This document shows positions 16,574-25,404 of a DNA stretch of 64,000 nt, piece by piece. Within the stretch, counting starts at the first letter, position 1; each line of letters opens with the position of its first letter. The DNA is from an uncultured Collinsella sp. Lineage in GTDB: Bacteria > Actinomycetota > Coriobacteriia > Coriobacteriales > Coriobacteriaceae. The stretch spans positions 19,403-83,402 of the forward strand of contig CAKUGT010000004.1 in the NCBI GenBank assembly GCA_934654795.1. Reading direction: 5' to 3'. The notes beneath the pieces are model-generated. The model was not told the DNA's origin and made no database searches. It saw only the letters and a list, made by a program, of their open reading frames with translations. The position numbers and the translations under genes are program-made.

Positions 16574-18249
16574 TGAAGGAGCTTTCCGAGGTCCTGCAGG
16601 ATTGGGAGGCCGTGATTGGCCTGGAGATCCACACCGAGCTCACCGCACTCGACACCAAGATGTTCTGCAACTGCAGGCTCAGCCACGATGACGAGCCCAA
16701 CGCCAACGTGTGCCCGGTGTGCCTGGGCCTGCCCGGTGCCCTGCCGGTGCCCAACAAGCGCGCCATCGAGAGCATCGTCAAGGCGGGTCTGGCCACCAAC
16801 TGCGAGATCCAGCGCCACTCGATGTTCTACCGCAAGCACTACTTCTATCCCGACATGGCCAAGAACTTCCAGACCACGCAGGGTCCGGTCGCCTTTGCCA
16901 TGTACGGCCATCTGGACCTGGACGTGACCGGTCGCGGTGCCGCCGAGCGCCCCGACTGCGCGTTTGGCGAGGCCGAGGCTCAGAGCCTGGCGAGCGCTTC
17001 GGCCAATGCCGAGGGCCTGTCCACGTCCATGTCGTCGACCATGCGCGAGGGCAACCAGCGCGCCGGTCACCTGGCCAGCTACGACGCGTCCAACCTGCAG
17101 ATGCCCGAGCGCCGCGAGGACGGCTCCTACACGGTGCCCATCCGCATCCTGCGCATCCATATGGAGGAGGACGCCGCCAAGATGGTGCACGTGGGCGGTG
17201 CCGAGGGCCGCATTACCGCCGCGGCCGAGTCGCTCGTCGACTACAACCGCTGTGGCACGCCTTTGATTGAGCTCGTGACTGAGCCCGATCTGCGCACGCC
17301 TGAGGAAGCGCGCCTGTTTATGGAGAAGCTCCGTCGCATCTTTGTGACGCTGGGCATTTCCGACTGCTCCATGGAGAAGGGCTCCATGCGCTGCGACGGC
17401 AACGTGTCGCTGCGTCGCCGCGGCGAGACCAAGCTGGGCACCAAGACCGAGCTCAAGAACCTCAACTCGTTTAAGAGTCTGCACGACGGCCTTGCCTACG
17501 AGATCTGCCGCCAGGCCGAGGTGCTCGAGGAGGGCGGCATCATCTATCAGGAGACCCGCCACTGGGAGCCCAGCCGCAAGCGCACCGTGGTCATGCGTGT
17601 GAAGGAGACGGCCGACGACTATCGTCTGTTCCCCGATCCCGACCTGGCGCCGTTCGATCTGGACGACGAGTTTATCGACCGCTGCCGTGGTGAGATTCCC
17701 GAGCTGCCCGATGCCAAGCGCGCCCGTTTTGAGGCCGACTTTGGCATTAAGGCGGCAGATGCCGAGCAGATTGCCGGCGACCCCGAGTTTGCCGACTTCT
17801 TTGAGGCCGCCGCTGCCGGTATGGCCGGCAAGGAGGCCCAGACGGTCGCAAACCTGCTGGTCAACGAGATGATTGCCTACCTTAAGGGCGCGGGCGTGTC
17901 GCTTGCCGAGTCCGGCATTGCACCGGCTCAGGTGGCCGCACTTGCCAAGCTGCTGGCGACCGATGCCATCAGCTCCAACCAGGCGCACGAGGTGTTTGAG
18001 GCCATGGCCCAGACCGGCGACGACCCCAACAAGATCGTCGACGAGCGCGGTATGCGTCAGGTGAGCGATGCCGGCGCACTGCAGCCGATCGTGGACGAGG
18101 TGCTGTCAAGCTGTGCCGAGCAGGCGCAACAGTACCGCGATGGCAACCAGAAGGTCATCGGCTTTTTGGTGGGCCAGTGCATGAAGGCGAGCCGCGGCAA
18201 GGGCAACCCGAAGCTCTTCAACGAGTTGCTGAGAACGTCGCTCTCGTAA
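16573..18249 (+). CDS. gatB: Asp-tRNA(Asn)/Glu-tRNA(Gln) amidotransferase subunit B
   Basis: This subunit binds the misacylated tRNA, activates its carboxyl group with ATP and receives ammonia from GatA. The family signature VIGLEIHTEL is near the N-terminus (residues 15-24). Zn-type cysteines lie in FCNC and CPVCLG. The kinase core has YRKHYFYPDMAKNFQ, and the HMEEDAAK and NRCGTPLIE motifs follow. The C-terminal helical and YqeY-like tail domain runs from about 430 to 558. The length of 558 is somewhat above the usual 475-500. The stop is directly followed by the structured element at 18250. Confidence 0.96.
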   Translation: MKELSEVLQDWEAVIGLEIHTELTALDTKMFCNCRLSHDDEPNANVCPVCLGLPGALPVPNKRAIESIVKAGLATNCEIQRHSMFYRKHYFYPDMAKNFQTTQGPVAFAMYGHLDLDVTGRGAAERPDCAFGEAEAQSLASASANAEGLSTSMSSTMREGNQRAGHLASYDASNLQMPERREDGSYTVPIRILRIHMEEDAAKMVHVGGAEGRITAAAESLVDYNRCGTPLIELVTEPDLRTPEEARLFMEKLRRIFVTLGISDCSMEKGSMRCDGNVSLRRRGETKLGTKTELKNLNSFKSLHDGLAYEICRQAEVLEEGGIIYQETRHWEPSRKRTVVMRVKETADDYRLFPDPDLAPFDLDDEFIDRCRGEIPELPDAKRARFEADFGIKAADAEQIAGDPEFADFFEAAAAGMAGKEAQTVANLLVNEMIAYLKGAGVSLAESGIAPAQVAALAKLLATDAISSNQAHEVFEAMAQTGDDPNKIVDERGMRQVSDAGALQPIVDEVLSSCAEQAQQYRDGNQKVIGFLVGQCMKASRGKGNPKLFNELLRTSLS

Positions 18250-18397
18250 GCGGGAACCCGGGAGCCCCGGCAGGGCGGGTGCTTCCTCAAAATTTCGGAC
18301 AGTCCTGCGCAAGACGAAGGCCACATTAAGTGGCCTTCTTTGCGTGCGGAACTCATTTTGAGCAAACACCCGCCCTGCCGGGGCTCCCGGGTTCCGC
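18250..18397 (+). other. Candidate structured RNA element (family E, copy 1) after gatB
   Basis: A 148-base nested hairpin starting one base after the gatB stop. Outer arms such as AACCCGGGAGCCCCGGCAGG pair perfectly; CTCAAAAT pairs with ATTTTGAG inside; an apical GAAGGCCAC/GTGGCCTTC stem closes on ATTAA. Internal-loop blocks TCGGACAGTCCTG, CACATTAAGTG and CGTGCGGAACTC are shared with the element at 40118-40251, whose helices have different but still paired sequences. Known terminators do not need such conserved loops. A structured RNA or a mobile palindromic unit are the main options. Confidence 0.55.
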
Positions 18398-18471
18398 TAC
18401 GACTCGGCCGTTCGGGTCAGGTGGGCTGAATGAAATAGAGCGAACGAGGGCGCCGGCGGCGCCCTCGTTCT

Positions 18472-19476
18472 TTATATATGGTGGGAGCGCCAGGTGGTGG
18501 GGGTGGTGTTGGTGTATTGCTTGAATGCTTGGGCGAAGGCGGCCTGTTGGGGATAGCCTAGTCGCTCTGCCACCTGCGCTATTGTGAGCGAGCTGTCGGC
18601 CAAAAGGTCCTGTGCTCGCTCCATGCGGCGTCTTCTAATATAGGCGCCCAGGGACTCGCCGGTTTGGGCCTTAAAGGTGGCGCACAATTTGGAGCGGCTC
18701 GTGTAGAGCCTCTCGGCCACCTCGTTCACACCCACATGCCTGCCCTTGTCGAGCGCGCGCTCGACGATGGCCGCGGCCTCGTTGGCAAGGCCTACGCTAG
18801 CCCGCGTATCTGCCGCCTGTTGTGCCTGCTTATAGGACGCGCGTGAACAGGCAAGCTCGGCGACCATGGTTTCCACGATTCCCCGCATATAGACATGTCC
18901 GCCTGCGCCGCGTGCGCGTCCCTCGTTTATTCGGTGCAGTGTGTGGCAGATGGCAGACATCGCTTCCTCGTGCCATGGCTCGGCAAATGTCTCAAAGATC
19001 CCGGCGAACTCGGTGGGATAACGATGCTCCAGCTCATCAAAATACCCTGGTAAAAAGAGCACCGAGCGCGAGTGGTAGAGCTGCCCCGCAAACAGCGGGC
19101 TCAGCTCTTCGCCACAGTTATCTTGAATAAAACTGCAAACCGTGTTGTTCGGCCACGGTCCACGCAGCGGCTTAAGGTTTGTGGGCGTTATGCCGGCCTG
19201 GGGCATGCATGTGAGCGTGGGCGCGCTGACCTCGCTCACGCAGGCGTACGGTTCGGGCGTGTATTCGGCCAGTTGCATGTCGCGCGTCGGGGTAATGAAA
19301 TGCTCCATGACGATGCAGCTGGGGGAGATGGGCATAATCCATGCGCGACCGCGTGCCCGGTCGTTTGCCACCTCGCCGGTAAATACCGCGCCCTTGCCGG
19401 TGAGTTCTAGACCAAATTGTTCAAACTGCGGTGCGTAGAGCTCGGTTATGTCGGTTGCCACTCGCAGCATTTGCAA
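18472..19476 (-). CDS. AraC-family transcriptional regulator
   Basis: A 334-residue DNA-binding regulator. The two helix-turn-helix units of an AraC C-terminus are at about 235-330, with SRSKLCATFKAQTGESLGAYI and the second-motif stretch SLTIAQVAERLGYPQQAAFAQAFKQY. The N-terminal 200 residues would bind an effector but show no named family to me. A TTG start at 19476 was kept because GGAAGGGG lies six bases upstream; an ATG six bases further in is also possible. It is divergent from two ABC exporter-type genes and is likely their activator, an arrangement like ybtA with ybtP and ybtQ. Regulation by iron or a siderophore is only inference. Confidence 0.9.
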   Translation of the reverse strand: MQMLRVATDITELYAPQFEQFGLELTGKGAVFTGEVANDRARGRAWIMPISPSCIVMEHFITPTRDMQLAEYTPEPYACVSEVSAPTLTCMPQAGITPTNLKPLRGPWPNNTVCSFIQDNCGEELSPLFAGQLYHSRSVLFLPGYFDELEHRYPTEFAGIFETFAEPWHEEAMSAICHTLHRINEGRARGAGGHVYMRGIVETMVAELACSRASYKQAQQAADTRASVGLANEAAAIVERALDKGRHVGVNEVAERLYTSRSKLCATFKAQTGESLGAYIRRRRMERAQDLLADSSLTIAQVAERLGYPQQAAFAQAFKQYTNTTPTTWRSHHI

Positions 19477-19590
19477 ATGCGTCCCCTTCCTTTGCGGAAA
19501 CGTCCACGCCTGGTCAGATTGTGAGCCATGGCTAACATGTCAATGATAAGTTGATTGCGGTTAACTCTCAAGCCGTTAGAAGGGAATCTC

Positions 19591-21417
19591 ATGGCAAAGG
19601 GATCAAAAAAGGAAGGCGACGGTATCGGCGAGCTGCTCGTCTATGCCGGTGACCGCAAATTCCTAACGTATCTGGGCATGGCGCTCTCGGCAATTTCACA
19701 GCTGCTGAGCTTTGGTCCGTATGTGTGCATCTGGTTTGTCGCGCGCGACCTTATCGCCGTGGCGCCCAATTGGAGCGAGGCTGCCCGCATAGCGGTGTAC
19801 GGCTGGTGGGCCGTGGGTTTTGCCCTGGCAAGCATCGTCCTCTACTTTACGGGGCTCATGTGCACGCACCTGTCCGCTTTTCGTTGTGCGTCCAACATTC
19901 GCAAGGCCACGAGCGAGCATTTGCTCAAACTGCCACTCGGCTATTTTGACACGCATGCCACCGGTGAGCTGCGTCGCATTGTCGATGGCTGCGCGGCTTC
20001 CACCGAGACACTGCTTGCGCACATGCTGCCCGATATCGCCGGCGCCGCTGCTATGGTCGTGGGTCTGTTGGTGCTGCTGTTTGCCTTTGATTGGCGCCTG
20101 GGTGCGGCTTGTCTTATCTCGGTTGCCGTGTCGATGGGCGCCATGGCTACCATGATGAGCGGCAAGGGCGCCGAGTTTATGAAGGCCTACATGGGCGCGC
20201 TGGTCAAGATGAACAAGACGGGCACCGAATATGTTCGCGGCATTCCCGTGGTTAAGGTGTTCCAGCAAACGATTTACTCCTTTAAGGCGTTTCACGACGC
20301 GATCGCCGAGTACGCGCACATGGCGCAAAGCTATGCCGGTACGTTTTGCCGAGGTCCGCAGGTGCTCAACCTAACGGCGCTCAACGGCCTCGTGGCCTTT
20401 TTCCTGCCCGTGGCGCTGCTGCTGGCGCCGGGCGAGGCAGACTTTTCTCACTTTATGACCAACTTTACCTTTTACGCGATCTTCTCGGCTGTAGTGCCCA
20501 CGGCCATGACCAAGCTTATGTTTGTGGGCGAGGCATCTCAGATGAGTGCCGATTCGCTGGCACGCATCCGAAGCATCATGGAGTCTGAGCAACTTCCGGT
20601 GCCCGCTCAGCCCAAGCATCCTGTTGGCAGTGATGTACGCTTTGATGACGTGAGCTTTACGTACAAGGGTGCCGAGACTCCTGCCCTCAACCATGTGAGT
20701 TTTAATGTTTCCTCAGGTAGCACCCTTGCTCTGGTGGGTCCCTCGGGCGGCGGTAAGTCAACCTGTGCGAGCCTGATTCCGCGTTTTTGGGATGTATCTG
20801 CGGGCCGTGTGCTCGTGGGCGGCGTGGACGTGCGCGATATGGACCCGCACGAGCTTATGGACCAGGTTGCATTTGTGTTCCAGACGAATCAGCTGTTTAG
20901 GCAGACGCTCGCCGATAACGTGCGCGCGGCCAAGCCAACAGCCACCGATGACGAGGTACGCGCGGCCCTCTCTGCGGCTCAGTGCGATGACATTGTGGCC
21001 AAGCTCCCGCAAGGCATCAATACCATGCTGGGCGCTGGCGGAGCCTATCTTTCGGGCGGAGAGGTCCAGCGCGTGGCGCTTGCCCGTGCCATCCTCAAGG
21101 ACGCCCCCATCGTGGTGCTCGACGAGGCCACGGCTTTTGCCGACCCCGAAAACGAGGCGCTTATCCAGCGTGCCTTTAGCAAGCTGGCCGCTGGTCGTAC
21201 GGTCATCATGATTGCGCACCGGCTTTCGACTGTGGTGGGTGCCGACCAAATCGTGGTGCTTAACCAAGGCAGCGTGCAGGAGGTTGGCACTCACGCCGAG
21301 CTGTTGTCGCAAGGCGGCCTGTACGCCAAGATGTGGGCCGACTACGAGCGGGCCGCAAACTGGAAGATCACTGCTGCGACCGCGGATGTCACTGCCGCGA
21401 AGGGAGGCGAGGCATAA
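19591..21417 (+). CDS. ABC transporter ATP-binding/permease protein (subunit 1 of a heterodimer)
   Basis: A 608-residue half-transporter with an N-terminal six-helix membrane domain (about 30-320) and a C-terminal ATPase. Visible motifs: Walker A GPSGGGKST, signature LSGGEVQRVALARA, Walker B IVVLDEAT and the His switch in MIAHRLST. DEATAFADPENE after Walker B resembles the YbtP/YbtQ and IrtA/IrtB siderophore-type group, so uptake of a metal chelate is possible despite the exporter fold; this is inference. The ATG at 19591 follows AGAAGGGA. Its stop directly abuts the next gene's ATG. Confidence 0.92.
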   Translation: MAKGSKKEGDGIGELLVYAGDRKFLTYLGMALSAISQLLSFGPYVCIWFVARDLIAVAPNWSEAARIAVYGWWAVGFALASIVLYFTGLMCTHLSAFRCASNIRKATSEHLLKLPLGYFDTHATGELRRIVDGCAASTETLLAHMLPDIAGAAAMVVGLLVLLFAFDWRLGAACLISVAVSMGAMATMMSGKGAEFMKAYMGALVKMNKTGTEYVRGIPVVKVFQQTIYSFKAFHDAIAEYAHMAQSYAGTFCRGPQVLNLTALNGLVAFFLPVALLLAPGEADFSHFMTNFTFYAIFSAVVPTAMTKLMFVGEASQMSADSLARIRSIMESEQLPVPAQPKHPVGSDVRFDDVSFTYKGAETPALNHVSFNVSSGSTLALVGPSGGGKSTCASLIPRFWDVSAGRVLVGGVDVRDMDPHELMDQVAFVFQTNQLFRQTLADNVRAAKPTATDDEVRAALSAAQCDDIVAKLPQGINTMLGAGGAYLSGGEVQRVALARAILKDAPIVVLDEATAFADPENEALIQRAFSKLAAGRTVIMIAHRLSTVVGADQIVVLNQGSVQEVGTHAELLSQGGLYAKMWADYERAANWKITAATADVTAAKGGEA

Positions 21418-23175
21418 ATGTTTGCCTCATTCCAACAAAAGTATTTCCTATCCGACAAAGGTATCGCCGGCGTCAAACGCGGCATGTTCTGGACCACGCT
21501 CACCAATCTTATTACCATGGGCGGCATGGGCTTTTTATTCTTGGCCATGGCGGGCTTTATTGAGCATCTGATCAGCGGGGCCGACCTGCCGGACGCGCTG
21601 CCGATCGTGGCCGGACTCGTGGTCTTTTTGGTACTGCTCTTTGCCTCTAACTGGCAGCAGTACTACTACACCTACTGTATTTTCTACGAGGAGTGCGGCA
21701 ACCAGCGTATGGAGATTGCCGAGCGCCTGCGTAAGCTCCCACTGTCGTTTTTTGGCCGCCGCGACCTGGCCGATTTAACCGAGACTATCATGGGCGACGT
21801 GCAGGCCATGGAGCATGCCTACAGCCACGTGTTGGGTGAACTGTGGGGCGCCATCATCGCGAGCGCCGTGGTGTTTGTGGGATCGCTTTTCTTTTGCTGG
21901 CAGCTGGCGATTGCGGCGTTTTGGAGCGTGCCTGTGGCGTTCACCGTGCTGCTGCTGACCCGTAAACCCATGGCACCGGTGTTCGACCGCGTGCGCGCCG
22001 AGAAAGTCAAAGTGACCGAGGCGGTTCAGGAGACCCTCGATTGCGTTCGCGAGATTCGCGCTACTAACCAGGAGGCACATTATCTTGAGGGCCTCAACGC
22101 CGTGATTGATGCCGAGGAGCGCGAGGTCACCCGCGGCGAGCTCGCTAACGGGCTGCTGGTCAATTCGGCCTTCGCTATCCTGCGCCTGGGTATCGCAACC
22201 ACGCTCATCGTGGGCTCGAGTTTGGTCATGGCGGGCCAGGTCGATTTCTTGGGTATGTTCGCCTTCTTGCTTATGGTGAGCCGCATCTATGCACCTTTTG
22301 ACCAGGCGTTAATGCTGGTGTCAGAGCTGTTTGCCGCCGAGTCGTCGGCCAAGCGCATGCGCTCCATTATGGAAGAGCCCTTGGCGCAGGGCAGCGAGCG
22401 GTTCGAGCCCGTGGGTCACGATGTGGTGTTCGACCACGTGGCGTTTGGCTATGGTGCTGGTGACGACGGCCGTGCTGGTGAGAAGGTGCTTACCGACGTG
22501 AGCTTTACCGCCAAGGAGGGCGAGGTCACGGCGCTCGTTGGTCCTTCGGGCTCCGGCAAGTCCACGGTGAGTCGCCTGGCCGCGCGCTTTTGGGATGCCA
22601 CCGCGGGCAAGGTGACCGTGGGCGGCGTGGACGTTGCGGGCGTGGACCCCGAGGTGCTGCTGCGCGACTACGCCATTGTGTTCCAGGACGTGCTGCTCTT
22701 TGACGACACGGTGATGGGCAACATTCGTCTGGGCCGTCGCGATGCTACCGATGAGGAAGTCCTTGCTGCCGCGCGTGCTGCCAACTGCGACGAGTTCGTG
22801 AGCCGCATGCCGCAGGGCTACGACACCATGATTGGTGAGAACGGCTCCAAGCTCTCCGGCGGCGAACGCCAGCGCATCTCTATCGCCCGCGCGCTGCTTA
22901 AAGATGCGCCGATCGTACTGCTGGATGAGGCAACGGCGAGTTTGGACGTGGAGAACGAGACCGTGGTGCAGCAGGCGCTTTCTCGACTGCTTGCTGGCAA
23001 AACGGTTATCGTGATCGCCCACCGCATGCGCACGGTCGAAAATGCCGATAAGATTGTCGTGCTCAAGGACGGGGTGGTTGCCGAACAGGGTGCCCCGGCG
23101 CAGCTCAAAGCGGCAGGCGGAGAATTCGCCCGCATGGTCGCGCTGCAAAAGGAAGCAGCCACCTGGCAGCTGTAA
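21418..23175 (+). CDS. ABC transporter ATP-binding/permease protein (subunit 2 of a heterodimer)
   Basis: The partner half-transporter, 585 residues. The membrane domain occupies about residues 20-310 and the ATPase domain follows. Motifs: Walker A GPSGSGKST, Q-loop AIVFQDVLLF, signature LSGGERQRISIARA, Walker B IVLLDEATASLD and VIAHRMRT. Both subunits appear to keep a catalytic Glu after Walker B, so both ATP sites could work. GGGAGGCGAGG at the end of the preceding gene serves as its ribosome site. Adjacent genes and the AraC regulator suggest one regulated transport unit. Confidence 0.92.
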   Translation: MFASFQQKYFLSDKGIAGVKRGMFWTTLTNLITMGGMGFLFLAMAGFIEHLISGADLPDALPIVAGLVVFLVLLFASNWQQYYYTYCIFYEECGNQRMEIAERLRKLPLSFFGRRDLADLTETIMGDVQAMEHAYSHVLGELWGAIIASAVVFVGSLFFCWQLAIAAFWSVPVAFTVLLLTRKPMAPVFDRVRAEKVKVTEAVQETLDCVREIRATNQEAHYLEGLNAVIDAEEREVTRGELANGLLVNSAFAILRLGIATTLIVGSSLVMAGQVDFLGMFAFLLMVSRIYAPFDQALMLVSELFAAESSAKRMRSIMEEPLAQGSERFEPVGHDVVFDHVAFGYGAGDDGRAGEKVLTDVSFTAKEGEVTALVGPSGSGKSTVSRLAARFWDATAGKVTVGGVDVAGVDPEVLLRDYAIVFQDVLLFDDTVMGNIRLGRRDATDEEVLAAARAANCDEFVSRMPQGYDTMIGENGSKLSGGERQRISIARALLKDAPIVLLDEATASLDVENETVVQQALSRLLAGKTVIVIAHRMRTVENADKIVVLKDGVVAEQGAPAQLKAAGGEFARMVALQKEAATWQL

Positions 23176-23178
23176 GAA

Positions 23179-23209
23179 TGTGACAAAGGGACTGTCCCTT
23201 TGTCACATT
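23179..23209. repeat. Palindrome flanking the DUF4143 ATPase, left copy
   Basis: TGTGACAAAGGGAC pairs with GTCCCTTTGTCACA. A close copy lies at the other end of the ATPase gene (24686-24716). It follows the ABC gene stop by four bases. Confidence 0.75.
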
Positions 23210-23236
23210 GAACTGGTTGTGATGGTGGTGTGGCGA

Positions 23237-23339
23237 ACCGAACCTAAAACTTCCGTAAATGTGATAAACATCACGTTTTCCCCGGGGTAAAATGTGAGAA
23301 AACTCACATTTACGGAAGTTTCTTTGCGGGAGGTTCGGT
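23237..23339 (+). promoter_or_regulatory. Long palindromic leader of the DUF4143 ATPase
   Basis: ACCGAACCT plus AAACTTCCGTAAATGTGA on the left pairs with TCACATTTACGGAAGTTT plus AGGTTCGGT on the right. Two smaller hairpins (TGTGA/TCACG and TGTGA/TCACA) lie inside. The right arm contains the ribosome site GGGAGG of the ATPase, so folding of the RNA would hide it. As DNA it could also be an operator. Confidence 0.7.
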
Positions 23340-23340
23340 C

Positions 23341-24690
23341 ATGCAGCGTGATATCATCGCTAAGCTTAGCGCCTGGAAGGCGTCGGAGTATCGTAAGCCG
23401 CTCATCCTTAAAGGGGCGCGCCAGGTTGGAAAGACGTGGGTGCTCAAGGAGTTCGGTCGCACCTCTTATCGCAACTGCGTATACCTAACGCTGGAGGAGC
23501 CGTCTCCCGGGGTGCAAAGCGAGTTCGCCCAGTTTTTCGAGGGCACGCGCGATCCGCGCCGCATCATTTCAAACCTTTCCCTAGCGCTCGGCCAGCCTAT
23601 CGATCCCGGCGAGACGCTTCTTATCATTGACGAGATTCAGGACTGCCCCTCTGCGGTCGGCGCGCTCAAATATTTCTGCGACGAGGCCCCCGAGTATCAC
23701 GTCGCGTGTGCGGGGTCTCTGCTTGGCGTTCGCTTGTCTCGTGAGACCAGTGCCTTTCCGGTGGGAAAGGTCGAGTTCATGGAGATGTATCCCATGAGCT
23801 TTTCTGAGTATTTAAAGGCCGAAGGCGCCTCAAACTACGATGAGTATCTTGGCGGTCTGGATCAGATCGAGGCAGTGCCTGATTTCTTTCACGTCCGACT
23901 TGTTGAACATCTTCGTCGCTTTTTTGCATGCGGCGGCATGCCTGAAGCTCTTGGCCGTTGGGTCGAGACAGGCGATATCGTTCAAGTGGATAGGGTGTTA
24001 TCCGATCTCTTGGATTCCTATGAACGTGATTTTGCCAAACATGGCGGCCGTGCGCAGTTCGCCAAGCTATCGCAAATCTGGAGCTCAATTCCAACACAAT
24101 TGGCGCGCGAGAACAAAAAGTTTGTTTGGGGTGCGGTTCGTGAGGGGGCTCGTGCCCGCGAATACGAGGACGCTCTGGAGTGGCTCGCCGATGCCGGGCT
24201 GATTACGTCGGTTCGGCTTAATGCCGGCAGCGGGATACCGCTCTCGGCCTACGATGATCTCAGGGCCTTTAAGGTCTACTGTCTCGATGTTGGCTTACTA
24301 CGCCGTATGGCAAGGCTGGATGCTTCGGCCTTTGCCATCTCGGACGCGTTGTTTTCTGAGTTCAAAGGCTCGTTTGCCGAGAACTATGTGCTCCAGGCAT
24401 TGCTTCCGCAGCTGGATGCCGCTCCGCGCTATTGGACAAACGAGAAGCCGAAACACGAAGTCGATTTTTTGATTCAGGTCGGAAACGATATCGTTCCGGT
24501 TGAGGTCAAATCGGGAGAGGTCGTTCATTCCAAGAGTTTGAAATACTATGCCGACAAACATGCGGAGACGACCCCGCTGAGAGTCCGCTACTCCCTTAAG
24601 AACCTGAGGCTTGACGATGGGGTGCTCAATATTCCGTTGTATTTGGCCGACCGGTCCATCCCGCTCATCAAGAAAGCGCTCGCCATGTGA
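23341..24690 (+). CDS. AAA-type ATPase with C-terminal DUF4143 domain
   Basis: A 449-residue protein of the common AAA_14/DUF4143 group. Walker A is GARQVGKTW (about 25-33) and Walker B is LLIIDEIQDCP (about 95-105). A sensor-like CAGSLLG follows. The C-terminal part (about 210-440) is DUF4143 with an EVDFLI...PVEVKSG segment that resembles a restriction-endonuclease-like fold. The cellular role of this family is not established; defence or stress roles have been proposed. Here it is a lone gene framed by matching palindromes, with a palindromic leader covering its ribosome site, which suggests a self-contained, possibly mobile cassette. Confidence 0.88.
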   Translation: MQRDIIAKLSAWKASEYRKPLILKGARQVGKTWVLKEFGRTSYRNCVYLTLEEPSPGVQSEFAQFFEGTRDPRRIISNLSLALGQPIDPGETLLIIDEIQDCPSAVGALKYFCDEAPEYHVACAGSLLGVRLSRETSAFPVGKVEFMEMYPMSFSEYLKAEGASNYDEYLGGLDQIEAVPDFFHVRLVEHLRRFFACGGMPEALGRWVETGDIVQVDRVLSDLLDSYERDFAKHGGRAQFAKLSQIWSSIPTQLARENKKFVWGAVREGARAREYEDALEWLADAGLITSVRLNAGSGIPLSAYDDLRAFKVYCLDVGLLRRMARLDASAFAISDALFSEFKGSFAENYVLQALLPQLDAAPRYWTNEKPKHEVDFLIQVGNDIVPVEVKSGEVVHSKSLKYYADKHAETTPLRVRYSLKNLRLDDGVLNIPLYLADRSIPLIKKALAM

Positions 24691-24716
24691 CAAAGGGGCA
24701 GTCCCTTTGCCACATG
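24686..24716. repeat. Palindrome flanking the DUF4143 ATPase, right copy
   Basis: TGTGACAAAGGGGCAGTCCC ends in CTTTGCCACA. It overlaps the ATPase stop codon (TGA is part of the left arm). It differs from the left copy by a few bases. Confidence 0.75.
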
Positions 24717-24735
24717 ACGGGGCAGTGTAAATCGC

Positions 24736-24913
24736 GGTCTAATACTTTTCCCGAGAAGTGAACGACTTCATTTGGACCCCCGAGGCATCGACACTTTTTC
24801 GTCTCGATTTCCTGCGGTTTTGTCGAGTTTTTTCTGCGGTTTTGCTGCCGAAAAATGCGGACGTTTCGGGGGTCTGATTTCACTCGTTCACTTCTCGGAA
24901 AAAGTATTAGACC
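24736..24913. repeat. 178-bp inverted-repeat element (MITE-like)
   Basis: The left arm GGTCTAATACTTTTCCCGAG plus AAGTGAACGA and, after a gap, GACCCCCGA pairs with the right arm ending in TATTAGACC. The centre has CTGCGGTTTT twice and several GTCGA words. It occupies most of the 450-base gap between the ATPase and the small gene at 25141; no gene is seen there. Confidence 0.8.
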
Positions 24914-25140
24914 TCGATCTGTGGGGCGGAGGAGGGGCATTCTCTGATGCTACGGATGCGTGTCGCGACGAGTGGTTTGCCGAAAGCCGGAGATTTCCTG
25001 AACTTAAATTTCCAAAAAGTTAGTTATGGCTGACCAAAATTGTTGGATAAACTATTTTTCGATAGTGTGCTCGAGCAAGTTTGGTAACTCGGGTGCTGAG
25101 GCACCACGCCGCAATTCGTGCGGCAAAAGGGAGAGACATC

Positions 25141-25386
25141 ATGAAGAAGTCCACGTTCAACACCCTGCTTGTCGGTGGCGGTTTTCTGCTTGGCACGGCC
25201 GGCATCAAGCTGCTCACCAGCGCTCCGGTAAAGAACGCCTGCGTGCAGGGCATCGCGTGCGGCATGCGCATCAAGAACGGCTACCAGGACATGGTCGAGC
25301 AGGCAAAGGCCAACGTTGACGATATGGTCGCCGAGGCTGCCTACATCACCCAGAGCGAGGCTGACGCGGACAACGCGGCCGAGTAG
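25141..25386 (+). CDS. DUF6110-like small protein upstream of P-type ATPase
   Basis: An 81-residue protein with a hydrophobic stretch at about residues 8-27 (LLVGGGFLLGTAGIKLL), then KNACVQGIACGMRIKNGYQDMVEQAK and an acidic tail. The layout fits the small DUF6110-type proteins often found beside cation P-type ATPases; this call is from memory of the pattern. Two cysteines (CVQGIAC) could touch metal. The ATG at 25141 follows GGGAGAG. The stop is 18 bases before the ATPase ATG, so the two are one transcription unit and the small protein may be an accessory of the pump. Confidence 0.65.
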   Translation: MKKSTFNTLLVGGGFLLGTAGIKLLTSAPVKNACVQGIACGMRIKNGYQDMVEQAKANVDDMVAEAAYITQSEADADNAAE

Positions 25387-25404
25387 CGCCCCCAGGCACA
25401 AACT

